Of a stretch of 64,000 bases of DNA, positions 52,099-59,853 are shown piece after piece (position 1 is the first letter of the stretch; every line of letters begins with the position of its first letter). Location of the stretch: NCBI RefSeq assembly GCF_000378505.1, contig NZ_KB899989.1, forward strand, positions 484,581 through 548,580, in the 5' to 3' direction. This DNA comes from Modicisalibacter luteus DSM 23508. GTDB lineage: Bacteria > Pseudomonadota > Gammaproteobacteria > Pseudomonadales > Halomonadaceae. The notes below the pieces were generated by a model. That model searched no databases. It saw only the letters and a program-made list of their open reading frames with translations, and had not been told where the DNA came from. Both the position numbers and the translations under genes were made by a program.

Positions 52099-52701
52099 AT
52101 GGAAGGATTGGCATTCCTCGGGCCAGCCGCCCTGTACATGATCTCGATGACCATCACCCCTGGCCCCAATAACCTCATGCTTACGGCATCCGGAGCCAAC
52201 TATGGCTATTGGCGAACCCTACCGCACATCCTCGGCATCATGGCTGGCTGCTTCGTGCTGTTTACAGCCATCGCCCTGGGCCTGGGCCTGCTGTTCGAAC
52301 GCTATCCGATGTTCCAGGTCCTGCTGAAGATCCTCGGCAGCGTCTACCTGCTCTATCTGGCCTGGAAGATCGCCTCGGCACCGCCTCCCGATCTGGCCCT
52401 GCGCGGTACGGGCCGCCCACTGACGCTGTGGCAGGCGGCAATCTTCCAGTTCGCCAACCCCAAGGCATGGGTCATGGGGTTGGCTCTGATGGCAGGGTTC
52501 CTGCCAACAGGCGGTAATGCTTGGCTGAATGCCCTGCTGCTGGCCGGCTTCGCAGAACTCATCGCCCTGCCTTGCATCTCGCTGTGGGCCGGCTTCGGCA
52601 TGGCTATCGGGCATGTGCTGCATACCCCACGCAGCTGGCGCATCTTCAACGTCACCATGGGCGCCATGACGGCGGCCTGCGTAATATTCATCTTGGCATG
52701 A
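52099..52701 (+). CDS. LysE/RhtB-family amino-acid exporter
   Basis: 200 aa and six hydrophobic segments. The start MEGLAFLGPAALYMISMTITPGPNNLMLTASGANYG contains the LysE signature TPGPNN. FQFANPKAWVMGLAL is the second conserved motif. The ATG at 52099 is chosen over a TTG five codons upstream. Such carriers export lysine, threonine, homoserine, cysteine or related metabolites; the divergent MocR gene suggests substrate-dependent induction. Confidence 0.92.
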   Translation: MEGLAFLGPAALYMISMTITPGPNNLMLTASGANYGYWRTLPHILGIMAGCFVLFTAIALGLGLLFERYPMFQVLLKILGSVYLLYLAWKIASAPPPDLALRGTGRPLTLWQAAIFQFANPKAWVMGLALMAGFLPTGGNAWLNALLLAGFAELIALPCISLWAGFGMAIGHVLHTPRSWRIFNVTMGAMTAACVIFILA

Positions 52702-52771
52702 GGTGACCGGGCCATCTCAAGTCTTGGAAGGGAATGCCGATAATTAAGAATAATTATCTTAGAGATTCCTA

Positions 52772-54010
52772 ATGATGGCCGATTCCCTTTGTCCGCCACC
52801 ACTCAAGCACGTTTTGTTCGCTCGCCAGCCCATTTATGACCGTTATAAAGTCATGGCTGGCTGTGAGCTCCTGTTTCGTACCTGCCATACCGGTAACGCG
52901 CTGTCAGGCCCGTTCGATGGGGACGAGGCCACGCGCCAGGTTATGCTCAATGCCTTTACGGAAGACAATATTCATAGCGTATGCGAGGGCACCCCGGCGT
53001 ACGTCAATTTCACGGCTAACACCCTCAAGGGTGATCTTCCATTCTCTCCCGGCGACTTGGTTATCGAAATTCTTGAGACCGTGACGCCCAGTCATGACGT
53101 CTTGCAAGCCGTACGCCGCTATCGTGAGCAGGGCTATCGTATCGCCCTCGACGACTACACTTACACGGAAGTGCAGCACCCCTTGCTGCCTTACGCCGAC
53201 ATCGTCAAGCTGGATTATCGCGCCTACTCCCGGGAAGGCTTTCTCGATATCGTCACCAGTTTGAAGCGCTCTTACCCCAAGCTGGTTCTGCTTGCCGAAA
53301 AGGTCGAAGACCATAACGAATTCGAACACTGCCTACTGGCGGGTTGCGACCTGTTTCAAGGTTACTTTCTCGCCAGGCCTGCCATCGTCGAGGGCCGGCG
53401 CATGCCGCAGAACCGGCTGCTGATCCTGCAATTGCTGGTCAAGCTCAACCAGCCGGATATCGAGACTGGCGAACTTGCCGAGTTGATACGCAAGGACCCC
53501 TTCCTGAGCCTGCGTCTGTTAAAGATCGCCAATAGTTCGCTATTCTACCGCCATCGGCATATCGACTCCGTGCATGCGGCGGTCAGCCTGCTAGGACAAC
53601 GCCGCATCAGAAGCCTGGCCAGCCTGCTGGCACTGAGCAAGCTGGACGATAAACCTCATGCCCTGCAAAAGCTGGCCATGCAACGAGGCTACCTTTGCGA
53701 GGCCTTGGCGGAAAAGGTTCCGGGCGGCGCCATGGCAGGCTTCACGGTCGGGCTGTTTTCAATCTTGGACGCTTTCTTCGATCAGGCACTCACCCGTATC
53801 CTCGACGAGTTGCCGCTTCATGACAGTCTAAGGCAGGCCATCCTTGAGCGGCGCGGCCCCTTGGGCAAGGTTCTCGAAACCACCCTTCACCTTGAACGCG
53901 GCGAGCCGGAGCACATCGACTGGACGGGGCTCGTGGAGTACGGTATCTCGCCGGACACGCTTAACCTCGCCCAGCAGCACGCCATCGCCCAATCCAGCGC
54001 ATCGCCCTAG
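52772..54010 (+). CDS. EAL-HDOD signalling protein (YuxH type), degenerate EAL
   Basis: 412 aa. An N-terminal EAL-like domain (about 14-200) starts FARQPIYDRYKVMAGCELLFR. The EAL motif is ELL, and LDDYTY replaces the LDDFG-type metal site, so cyclic-di-GMP hydrolysis is unlikely. The C-terminal HDOD domain (about 205-390) includes IRKDPFLSLRLLKIANSSLFYRHRHIDSVHAAVSLLGQRRIRSLASL, without catalytic HD residues. Such proteins are thought to act as scaffolds or c-di-GMP-related regulators. Monocistronic. Confidence 0.85.
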   Translation: MMADSLCPPPLKHVLFARQPIYDRYKVMAGCELLFRTCHTGNALSGPFDGDEATRQVMLNAFTEDNIHSVCEGTPAYVNFTANTLKGDLPFSPGDLVIEILETVTPSHDVLQAVRRYREQGYRIALDDYTYTEVQHPLLPYADIVKLDYRAYSREGFLDIVTSLKRSYPKLVLLAEKVEDHNEFEHCLLAGCDLFQGYFLARPAIVEGRRMPQNRLLILQLLVKLNQPDIETGELAELIRKDPFLSLRLLKIANSSLFYRHRHIDSVHAAVSLLGQRRIRSLASLLALSKLDDKPHALQKLAMQRGYLCEALAEKVPGGAMAGFTVGLFSILDAFFDQALTRILDELPLHDSLRQAILERRGPLGKVLETTLHLERGEPEHIDWTGLVEYGISPDTLNLAQQHAIAQSSASP

Positions 54011-54024
54011 CCACTACCCTCATC

Positions 54025-54336
54025 TCAGCCGCAGCTCAGCTCGCTGATTTTGCCTTGCTCATCAAGATGAATATTCAGCCGCTCGGGGCGGTAGTCCATA
54101 GTGTGGCCTTCGCCGGGCCGAATGACCCGCACCCGCTGTGCCCCGCTCTGGTTCGCGAGAATTTGCTCCAGGGCAGCACGGTAATCTTCGCCGAGGTAAT
54201 CCTGAATCGCCGAGGCATCGCATTTGCTGTTTCCCGCCTGCATGGACGGCGGAGGTGGAGCCTCGTCGGGAGTGAGTGACGCGGTACAACCCGCCAAAAG
54301 CATGGCATAGGCCCCCGAAAGTGCGATCCGTTTCAT
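54025..54336 (-). CDS. I78-family peptidase-inhibitor-like lipoprotein
   Basis: 103 aa from the ATG at 54336, preceded by AAGGAG. A lipoprotein signal with lipobox LLAGC is followed by a proline-rich linker (DEAPPPPSM). The C-terminal 60 aa match the elastase-inhibitor AEI I78 pattern: CDASAIQDYLGEDY, then RVIRPGEGHTMDYRPERLNIHLDEQG, ending in a cysteine (SELSCG) that could pair with the first. It may protect the envelope from serine proteases. It faces the convergent EAL-HDOD gene. Confidence 0.82.
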   Translation of the reverse strand: MKRIALSGAYAMLLAGCTASLTPDEAPPPPSMQAGNSKCDASAIQDYLGEDYRAALEQILANQSGAQRVRVIRPGEGHTMDYRPERLNIHLDEQGKISELSCG

Positions 54337-54509
54337 GGCGTTCTCCTTGGTTGACTGACGGCGCATGGTGCGCCTGGGCGACTTACTGAAAGTAGAGCCT
54401 TACATGCAGAATACGCTAGGCTCTGGTTGTTACCGGGTGTCCTGGCCCGGACAGGGGCGCTACGCCACGTGACAGGAACCGTCGCATCGCAACCAGAGGA
54501 TGAAAGCTT

Positions 54510-55427
54510 ATGGGCAGGTTTGGCAACATATTCGGCATTGCGCTCGGCACGGTCCTGGCCGTGAGCCAAGCCATGGCCGCCGATCCGATTCGCGTGGCAT
54601 CGAAGATCGATACCGAAGGTGCCCTGCTCGGCAACATGCTGATCGAATTGCTCCGTGATGCCGGCTACGAGGTCGAGGACAAGCTCCAGCTCGGCCCTAC
54701 CAATATCGTGCGCACCGCGCTGCTCGAGGATCAGATCGACCTGTATCCCGAATACACCGGCAATGGCGCCTTCTTTACCGGCAATACTGACGACCCTGCC
54801 TGGAAGGACGCCCAGGCCGGCTACGAGAAGATCCGTCAATGGGATCGTGACAACAACGACTTGATCTGGTTGTCACCCGCCCCGGCCAACAACACCTGGG
54901 CCATTGCGGTGCGTAACGATGTGGCCGAAGAGAACAATCTGCAGACCATGGAGGACTTCGGCAAGTGGGTCAGCCAAGGCGGCGACGTCAAGCTTGCCGG
55001 CTCGGCGGAGTTCGTCGAGAGCGAGGCCGCCCTGCCCAGCTTCCAGCAGGCCTATGACTTCCAGCTCGATCAGGAACAGCTACTGGTTCTGTCCGGCGGG
55101 AATACCGCTGCAACCATCCGCGCCGCGGCCGAAGGCACCAGCGGCACTAACGCAGCCATGGTCTACGGCACCGACGGTGCCATCAAGCCGGCCGGCCTCA
55201 GGGTCATGGACGATACCCAAGGTGTGCAGATGGTCTACGAACCGGCCCCGGTGATCCGTCAGCAAACATTGCAGGCGAACCCCGGGATCGAAGGTCTGTT
55301 CGCACCGGTGTTCGAATCCCTCGACCGCGAGACTCTTCAGGAGCTCAACAGCCGTATCCAGGTGGAAGGACAGCCCGCCAGGCAGGTCGCGCAAGACTAC
55401 CTGAAGGAACAGGGCTTTCTGGATTGA
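54510..55427 (+). CDS. osmF: Osmoprotectant ABC transporter substrate-binding protein (OsmF/YehZ)
   Basis: Periplasmic binding protein of an OpuC-type importer for glycine betaine-like solutes. 305 aa, the same length as E. coli OsmF. Signal peptide ends at SQAMAADP. DPIRVASKIDTEGALLGNMLIELLRDAGYEV and LLEDQIDLYPEYTGNGAFF are hallmarks of the OpuAC/YehZ family. AGAGGAT upstream. First gene of osmF-yehY-yehX-yehW, the same order as in E. coli. The leader at 54337-54509 shows no clear promoter to my eye. Confidence 0.93.
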   Translation: MGRFGNIFGIALGTVLAVSQAMAADPIRVASKIDTEGALLGNMLIELLRDAGYEVEDKLQLGPTNIVRTALLEDQIDLYPEYTGNGAFFTGNTDDPAWKDAQAGYEKIRQWDRDNNDLIWLSPAPANNTWAIAVRNDVAEENNLQTMEDFGKWVSQGGDVKLAGSAEFVESEAALPSFQQAYDFQLDQEQLLVLSGGNTAATIRAAAEGTSGTNAAMVYGTDGAIKPAGLRVMDDTQGVQMVYEPAPVIRQQTLQANPGIEGLFAPVFESLDRETLQELNSRIQVEGQPARQVAQDYLKEQGFLD

Positions 55428-55469
55428 CACTTCCAGCGTATCGCTCCCTGACGACAGGATCGATAGCGC

Positions 55470-56681
55470 ATGGCGCATGATCGGGTACCTGGGGACGAGG
55501 AACGGCACACCGGCTCTCTCGTGACCAATCGGGTGCTGCTGACTCTGCTGGTGGCCGCGCTGCTGGGTGTCGTGCTGCTGCCATTCGCGTCGATGGCGCC
55601 CAACCGGCTCATGTCCGGCCAGGCCGTCGGCGTGACGGCCGCCATGCTGTCTTGGCAGTGGCTGGCACTGGCCGGGTTGGCCGGGATTCTGACGGCCTGC
55701 GCACTGTCCCGCCCCTTTCCCGCCCGGCTAGCCCGCTGGTTGACCCTCACTGCTGCCCCCCTGTGGCTGCTCCTGGCGCTCTACGGCTTGGGAGATTACG
55801 CCAGTCGCGCCCTGCAGGACGCTTCACCGGCCGCCCGCGTCTCGCAGGGGGCTGCATTCTGGATTCTGGTCTTCTGCCCGATCCTGATGATCATCGACGC
55901 CTTCCAGCGACTGGGTAGCAGTCTCGCCGTGCGCGGCCTGTATTCGGTCGTTCTGGTGGTCTTGGTGGGCGCGATGTTCGCTGGCGATACCTTCGATGCG
56001 TTGTCGATCATGCGTGAGTACGCCAATAACAAGGGCACTTTCACCGCGGAGTTTCTGGCCCATCTACGCCTGGTCGGATTGGCGCTGGGGCCGGCCCTGC
56101 TAATGGGCCTGCCACTGGGCCTGCTGGCCCGCCGACACCCTACGGCACGCGGCCCGTTGTTCGGTGCGCTCAACTTCTTTCAAACCATCCCGTCGATTGC
56201 TCTCTTCGCGCTGCTGGTAGCACCACTTTCGGCACTCGGCGAGGCACTGCCCTGGTTGAAGGCGATAGGTGTCGGTGGGATAGGCGCTGCTCCGGCGGTC
56301 ATTGCGCTGATCATGTATTCCCTGCTCCCCGTGGTACGCAACACCTATGCCGGTTTCGCCGGGGTGCCGGCCACCACCATAGAGGCAGCACGTGGCATGG
56401 GCATGACCTCACGCCAGATCCTGTGGAAGATCGAGGTGCCATTGGCACTACCAGTCATCCTGTCGGGATTGCGCATCGTCACCGTTCAGGCCATCGGCCT
56501 GACCGTGGTCGCCGCGCTGATCGGGGCCGGTGGCCTGGGCGCCTTCATCTTCCAGGGCTTGGGCCAGTACGCGATCGACCTGGTACTGCTGGGTGCCGTA
56601 CCGACCATCGCCCTGGCCGTGGTCGCCGATTTCCTGTTGCAGATCCTGGTTGCGCTGAGTAAGCCGGCAGGCATGCGATGA
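55470..56681 (+). CDS. yehY: Osmoprotectant ABC transporter permease YehY
   Basis: 403 aa. An N-terminal extension with several hydrophobic segments (about 20-170) precedes a BPD_transp_1 permease domain. The cytoplasmic EAA-like loop is TIEAARGMGMTSRQILWKIEVPLALPVILSGLRI. The substrate-site-side motif NFFQTIPSIALFALL is typical of this family. The long N-terminal part is also found in E. coli YehY. Second gene of the operon. Confidence 0.92.
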   Translation: MAHDRVPGDEERHTGSLVTNRVLLTLLVAALLGVVLLPFASMAPNRLMSGQAVGVTAAMLSWQWLALAGLAGILTACALSRPFPARLARWLTLTAAPLWLLLALYGLGDYASRALQDASPAARVSQGAAFWILVFCPILMIIDAFQRLGSSLAVRGLYSVVLVVLVGAMFAGDTFDALSIMREYANNKGTFTAEFLAHLRLVGLALGPALLMGLPLGLLARRHPTARGPLFGALNFFQTIPSIALFALLVAPLSALGEALPWLKAIGVGGIGAAPAVIALIMYSLLPVVRNTYAGFAGVPATTIEAARGMGMTSRQILWKIEVPLALPVILSGLRIVTVQAIGLTVVAALIGAGGLGAFIFQGLGQYAIDLVLLGAVPTIALAVVADFLLQILVALSKPAGMR

Positions 56682-56712
56682 CTTCATTTCTTATCAGACC
56701 AGGGCGGAGCCC

Positions 56713-57777
56713 ATGATCGAACTCCAGGGCCTGACCAAGATCTACGGCGACAAGACGGTGGTCGACGACGTCTCACTACGTGTCGATAGTGGCGAATTTG
56801 GTGTACTGATCGGCCCATCGGGCTGCGGCAAATCGACCACGTTGCGCATGATCAACCGCCTGATCCCAGCCTCGCGCGGACGCATCCTGCTTGGCGAGGA
56901 TGACATAACTCGCCTGCCCGTCGAGCAGCTACGGCGACGCATCGGTTACGCCATCCAGTCGATCGGACTGTTTCCGCACTGGAGCGTGGCCAAAAACATC
57001 GCTGTCGTACCCGGGCTCCTCAAGTGGCCGAAATCGCGCATTGATGAACGTGTCGATGAGCTGATGGGGCTCTTCCACCTGGATGCTGGCGAGCTGCGTG
57101 ACAAGTACCCGCACCAACTCTCCGGTGGGCAAGCCCAGCGTGTCGGTGTGGCCCGCGCCCTGGCTGCCGATCCCGAAGTCCTGCTCATGGACGAGCCGTT
57201 CGGTGCCGTCGACCCGCTCACACGAGAGGTATTACAGGACGAGCTGCTGCGCGTTCATCGGCATACGCGCAAAACCATCATTTTCGTTACCCATGACATG
57301 GACGAGGCGCTCAAGCTGGCCTCACGCATTGCCCTGCTCAATGCCGGCCGGCTGGTGCAGTACGATCGCCCCATCGAGCTGTTGACTCGCCCCGCCAATG
57401 ATTTCGTGCGTAGTTTCATCGGCAAGGCCGACCTTGGCCTCAAGCTGCTCTCAAGGCGGTGGGTACATCAGTATCAACAGCCTGCCACACTGCGGGGCGC
57501 CTCGGACGAAAGCGTTCGCATATCCGGCTATGCCTGGGAAGTCGATAAGGAGGGCCGGCCGGTCTGCCTGCATGGAGGGCGGCTGCATGCCGAGGATACG
57601 CAAGAGCGCACCGGGGTTACCCCCGAGTGGAGCGCGACACCCGACATGACCATGAAGGAGGCGCTGTCGCGCATGGTGTGGTTCCGGGTCATGGTGCTGC
57701 CGGTTCTCGATAGCGAGGGGCGACTGGTCGGCGAGGTCACCATGCACGGCGTGATGGGGCAGCAGCCATGCGCGTAG
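56713..57777 (+). CDS. yehX: Osmoprotectant ABC transporter ATP-binding protein YehX
   Basis: 354 aa. Walker A IGPSGCGKSTTLRMIN, signature LSGGQAQRVGVARAL, Walker B VLLMDEPFGAVDP, and the H-loop FVTHDMDEAL are all intact. After the nucleotide-binding domain (about 1-240) comes an extension of about 110 aa with one CBS-like segment near the end (TMKEALSRMVWFRVMVLPVLDSEGRLVGEVT), which may sense ionic strength, as tandem CBS domains do in OpuA. It overlaps yehW by 10 bases. Confidence 0.93.
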   Translation: MIELQGLTKIYGDKTVVDDVSLRVDSGEFGVLIGPSGCGKSTTLRMINRLIPASRGRILLGEDDITRLPVEQLRRRIGYAIQSIGLFPHWSVAKNIAVVPGLLKWPKSRIDERVDELMGLFHLDAGELRDKYPHQLSGGQAQRVGVARALAADPEVLLMDEPFGAVDPLTREVLQDELLRVHRHTRKTIIFVTHDMDEALKLASRIALLNAGRLVQYDRPIELLTRPANDFVRSFIGKADLGLKLLSRRWVHQYQQPATLRGASDESVRISGYAWEVDKEGRPVCLHGGRLHAEDTQERTGVTPEWSATPDMTMKEALSRMVWFRVMVLPVLDSEGRLVGEVTMHGVMGQQPCA

Positions 57778-58523
57778 CCACGGTGAAACACCCGATACCT
57801 TTCCGCGACTGGCTACTAGTGGCCCTGAGTGTGCTGCTGGTGACCCTGACGCTGTTCATGGCCCGCCTGGAGCCGTTGTTCCAAGCGCTTTTTCCCGACG
57901 TAAGCAACCCGGTGTACCGTCGCGAAAGCTTTCTGCAGCTGACCTTGGACCATCTGTTGCTGGTGTTGGTGTCGTCGCTTATCTCGGTCAGCGTGGGGGT
58001 GGGTGCCGGGTTGTTCGTGACGCGACGAGGCGGGCGCGAATTCGAGCCCATGGTGTCATCGATGGCCGCCATCGGGCAAACCTTTCCACCTGCGGCGGTC
58101 CTTGCCATCGTGGTACCGCTGGCCGGCTTCGGCTTCGTGCCGACCGTCGTCGCCCTGACACTCTATGGTCTGCTGCCCGTGATTCAGAACACCATCGCCG
58201 GGCTGAATACCGTACCACCGGCGACACTTGAGGCGGCACGCGGCATCGGCATGACCCAAGGCCAGATCCTGCGTCGTGTGGAGCTGCCCATTGCCATGCG
58301 GGTGATCATCGCCGGGGTGCGCGTCTCAGTGATCATCAATATCGGCACGGCGACCATTGGCGCTACGGTGGGCGCGCAAAGCCTGGGCACACCGATCATC
58401 GCCGGCCTGGTCGGCAACAACATCGCCTACGTGATACAGGGTGCATTATTGGTGGGCTTGCTGGCGATCGTCAGCGACCTGCTGTTCGAGCGCCTGGAAC
58501 GGCGCTTTACCTTCGGGGCGTGA
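57768..58523 (+). CDS. yehW: Osmoprotectant ABC transporter permease YehW
   Basis: 251 aa, the second permease of the system. EAA loop: TLEAARGIGMTQGQILRRVELPIAMRVIIAGVRV. GQTFPPAAVLAIVVPLAGFGFVPTVVALTLYGLLP holds the OpuB/YehW-type permease motif. Translation-coupled to yehX through the overlap ATGCGCGTAG. Confidence 0.92.
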   Translation: MRVATVKHPIPFRDWLLVALSVLLVTLTLFMARLEPLFQALFPDVSNPVYRRESFLQLTLDHLLLVLVSSLISVSVGVGAGLFVTRRGGREFEPMVSSMAAIGQTFPPAAVLAIVVPLAGFGFVPTVVALTLYGLLPVIQNTIAGLNTVPPATLEAARGIGMTQGQILRRVELPIAMRVIIAGVRVSVIINIGTATIGATVGAQSLGTPIIAGLVGNNIAYVIQGALLVGLLAIVSDLLFERLERRFTFGA

Positions 58524-58534
58524 GATCCAACGAA

Positions 58535-58571
58535 AAACCCCTGGCGGGTGCGTAACACCCGCCAGGGGTTT
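58535..58571. terminator. Bidirectional terminator between yehW and the entericidins
   Basis: Perfect 16-bp stem AAACCCCTGGCGGGTG/CACCCGCCAGGGGTTT with loop CGTAA. Plus strand ends GGGGTTTAAA; minus strand ends GGGGTTTTTCG. It serves both converging units. Confidence 0.92.
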
Positions 58572-58587
58572 AAAGAGAAACGTTAGG

Positions 58588-58716
58588 TTAGCTAGCTTCC
58601 TGAATTTCCTCGCCACCTCGTTCGATGTCTTCACCGGCACCTTCCATGGTATTACAACCGGTCAGGACCGTCGCAGCCATCAGCAGGGTAAAAGTCAGTG
58701 TCCAAATCTTCTTCAT
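58588..58716 (-). CDS. Entericidin-like lipoprotein 1
   Basis: 42 aa, MKKIWTLTFTLLMAATVLTG then CNTMEGAGEDIERGGEEIQE. The lipobox is VLTGC. C-N-T-x-x-G-x-G-x-D/E-x-x-x-x-G is the entericidin A/B signature. The ATG at 58716 is preferred because AGGAGG stands five bases before it; the ATG one codon upstream is too close to it. Small bilayer-active lipoproteins; in E. coli EcnA and EcnB form an antidote-toxin pair. The acidic C-terminus distinguishes it from its neighbour. Confidence 0.88.
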   Translation of the reverse strand: MKKIWTLTFTLLMAATVLTGCNTMEGAGEDIERGGEEIQEAS

Positions 58717-58822
58717 CATGTCCTCCTTAACGTGATTACCTTCCGATTCGGCAAAGCAGGCGGCAAGGCCACCTAACTTCAGCGTAACAGTTAACCGACC
58801 ATTACGCACATTTTGCCCGTGG

Positions 58823-58951
58823 TTAGCGGTTGGCCGCCTCCTCGATCTCGGAGCCGACCTTTTCGACATCCCGGCCGAAGCCCTGCATGGTGTTGCACCC
58901 GGCCAGAGCCACCAGCGCCAGCAACACGGATACCCACACGACTCTTTTCAT
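58823..58951 (-). CDS. Entericidin-like lipoprotein 2
   Basis: 42 aa read directly from the minus strand: MKRVVWVSVLLALVALAG, then C-NTMQGFGRDVEKVGSEIEE and AANR, stop TAA at 58823-58825. Lipobox ALAGC and the CNTMQGFGRD motif identify it as an entericidin. AAGGGAAACATT precedes the ATG. Its stop lies 106 bp upstream of entericidin 1 on the same strand, so the two form a pair resembling ecnA-ecnB. Short genes like this are easily missed. Confidence 0.87.
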   Translation of the reverse strand: MKRVVWVSVLLALVALAGCNTMQGFGRDVEKVGSEIEEAANR

Positions 58952-59050
58952 AATGTTTCCCTTGCTCGACCACTCAAAGCGTTGTTATCCCTCATGCACG
59001 CGCTCACGGCAAGAGGCAGACCCGGCCCTTGAGGGCTGACGGTTCGTTAT

Positions 59051-59797
59051 TCAGAACAACAGCAGGCGCACCACGATCGCCACGATCACCGCCAAGGTCA
59101 GCCATTTCACCCAGACCGCACCGCGTGGGCCCAGGTTGACCCTGACGGCCAGCCAGGCACCCGACATGCTGCCCAGTGCCAGCAGCAGACCGTATCCCCA
59201 GCGCACCTGATCGTTGAGTACGAACATCGCCAGGGCCGGCAGTGTATACAGCAGAATGATAAAGACCTTGAATACGTTGACCTGGGCCAGGTCGATGCGC
59301 AGCAGACGGTAGAGCACGGCAATGAATAGTACACCGACGCCGACCTGGATAAACCCGCCATACAGCCCGATCACGAACATCGCCAGATAGACCGTCGGGG
59401 TGAGACGCTCGGGCGTCAGCGTGCGGGTATCCACACGGGGCTGGGGCAACAGCATCATGACCGAAGCCACGACCATGGCAGCCACTAGCACTGCCTCGAA
59501 CAAGGCATCGGAGACCTGCAGGACCAGCCAGGCACCCATTAGCGAGCCGAGAACGGCGGGAACCGACAGGCGCAGACTGATGCCGATATCGCGCGCACCT
59601 GCCCGGAAGAAGCCACTGACCGCCGTCACGCTCTGCAGCACGATACTCACGCGATTGGTGCCGTTGGCAGCCTGGGGCGGCAGCCCCAGGAACATCAGCA
59701 AGGGCAAGGTCAACATTGAGCCGCCCGCCGACAAGACATTGATGAAGCCAGCCACCCCACCGATCGCCACCAGAGCCAGGGCTTCCAGCAGGCTCAT
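59051..59797 (-). CDS. TauE/SafE-family (TSUP) membrane permease
   Basis: 248 aa and seven or eight hydrophobic segments. MSLLEALALVAIGGVAGFIN, then LSAGGSMLTLPLLMFLGLPPQAANGTNRV, is the classic DUF81/TauE opening. Members export sulfite, sulfoacetate or other organosulfur or C2 anions. The ATG at 59797 has AAGGAG five bases upstream, better than two GTG codons just before. It lies downstream of the TRAP permease on the same strand, 56 bp from its stop, so they may be co-transcribed. Confidence 0.9.
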   Translation of the reverse strand: MSLLEALALVAIGGVAGFINVLSAGGSMLTLPLLMFLGLPPQAANGTNRVSIVLQSVTAVSGFFRAGARDIGISLRLSVPAVLGSLMGAWLVLQVSDALFEAVLVAAMVVASVMMLLPQPRVDTRTLTPERLTPTVYLAMFVIGLYGGFIQVGVGVLFIAVLYRLLRIDLAQVNVFKVFIILLYTLPALAMFVLNDQVRWGYGLLLALGSMSGAWLAVRVNLGPRGAVWVKWLTLAVIVAIVVRLLLF

Positions 59798-59853
59798 CAC
59801 CACTCCTTAGGGCCCGTCAGCTCGGCAGACGGGCATCGTTCACATGGGTTCGC

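Noticed and set aside
54333..54839. 168-codon minus-strand frame over the start of osmF
   Set aside because: Antisense to the osmF signal peptide and first domain; no homology.
58791..58973. 60-codon minus-strand frame starting MVEQGKHYEK
   Set aside because: Out-of-frame shadow of entericidin 2, which has the lipobox and CNTM motif in the right frame.
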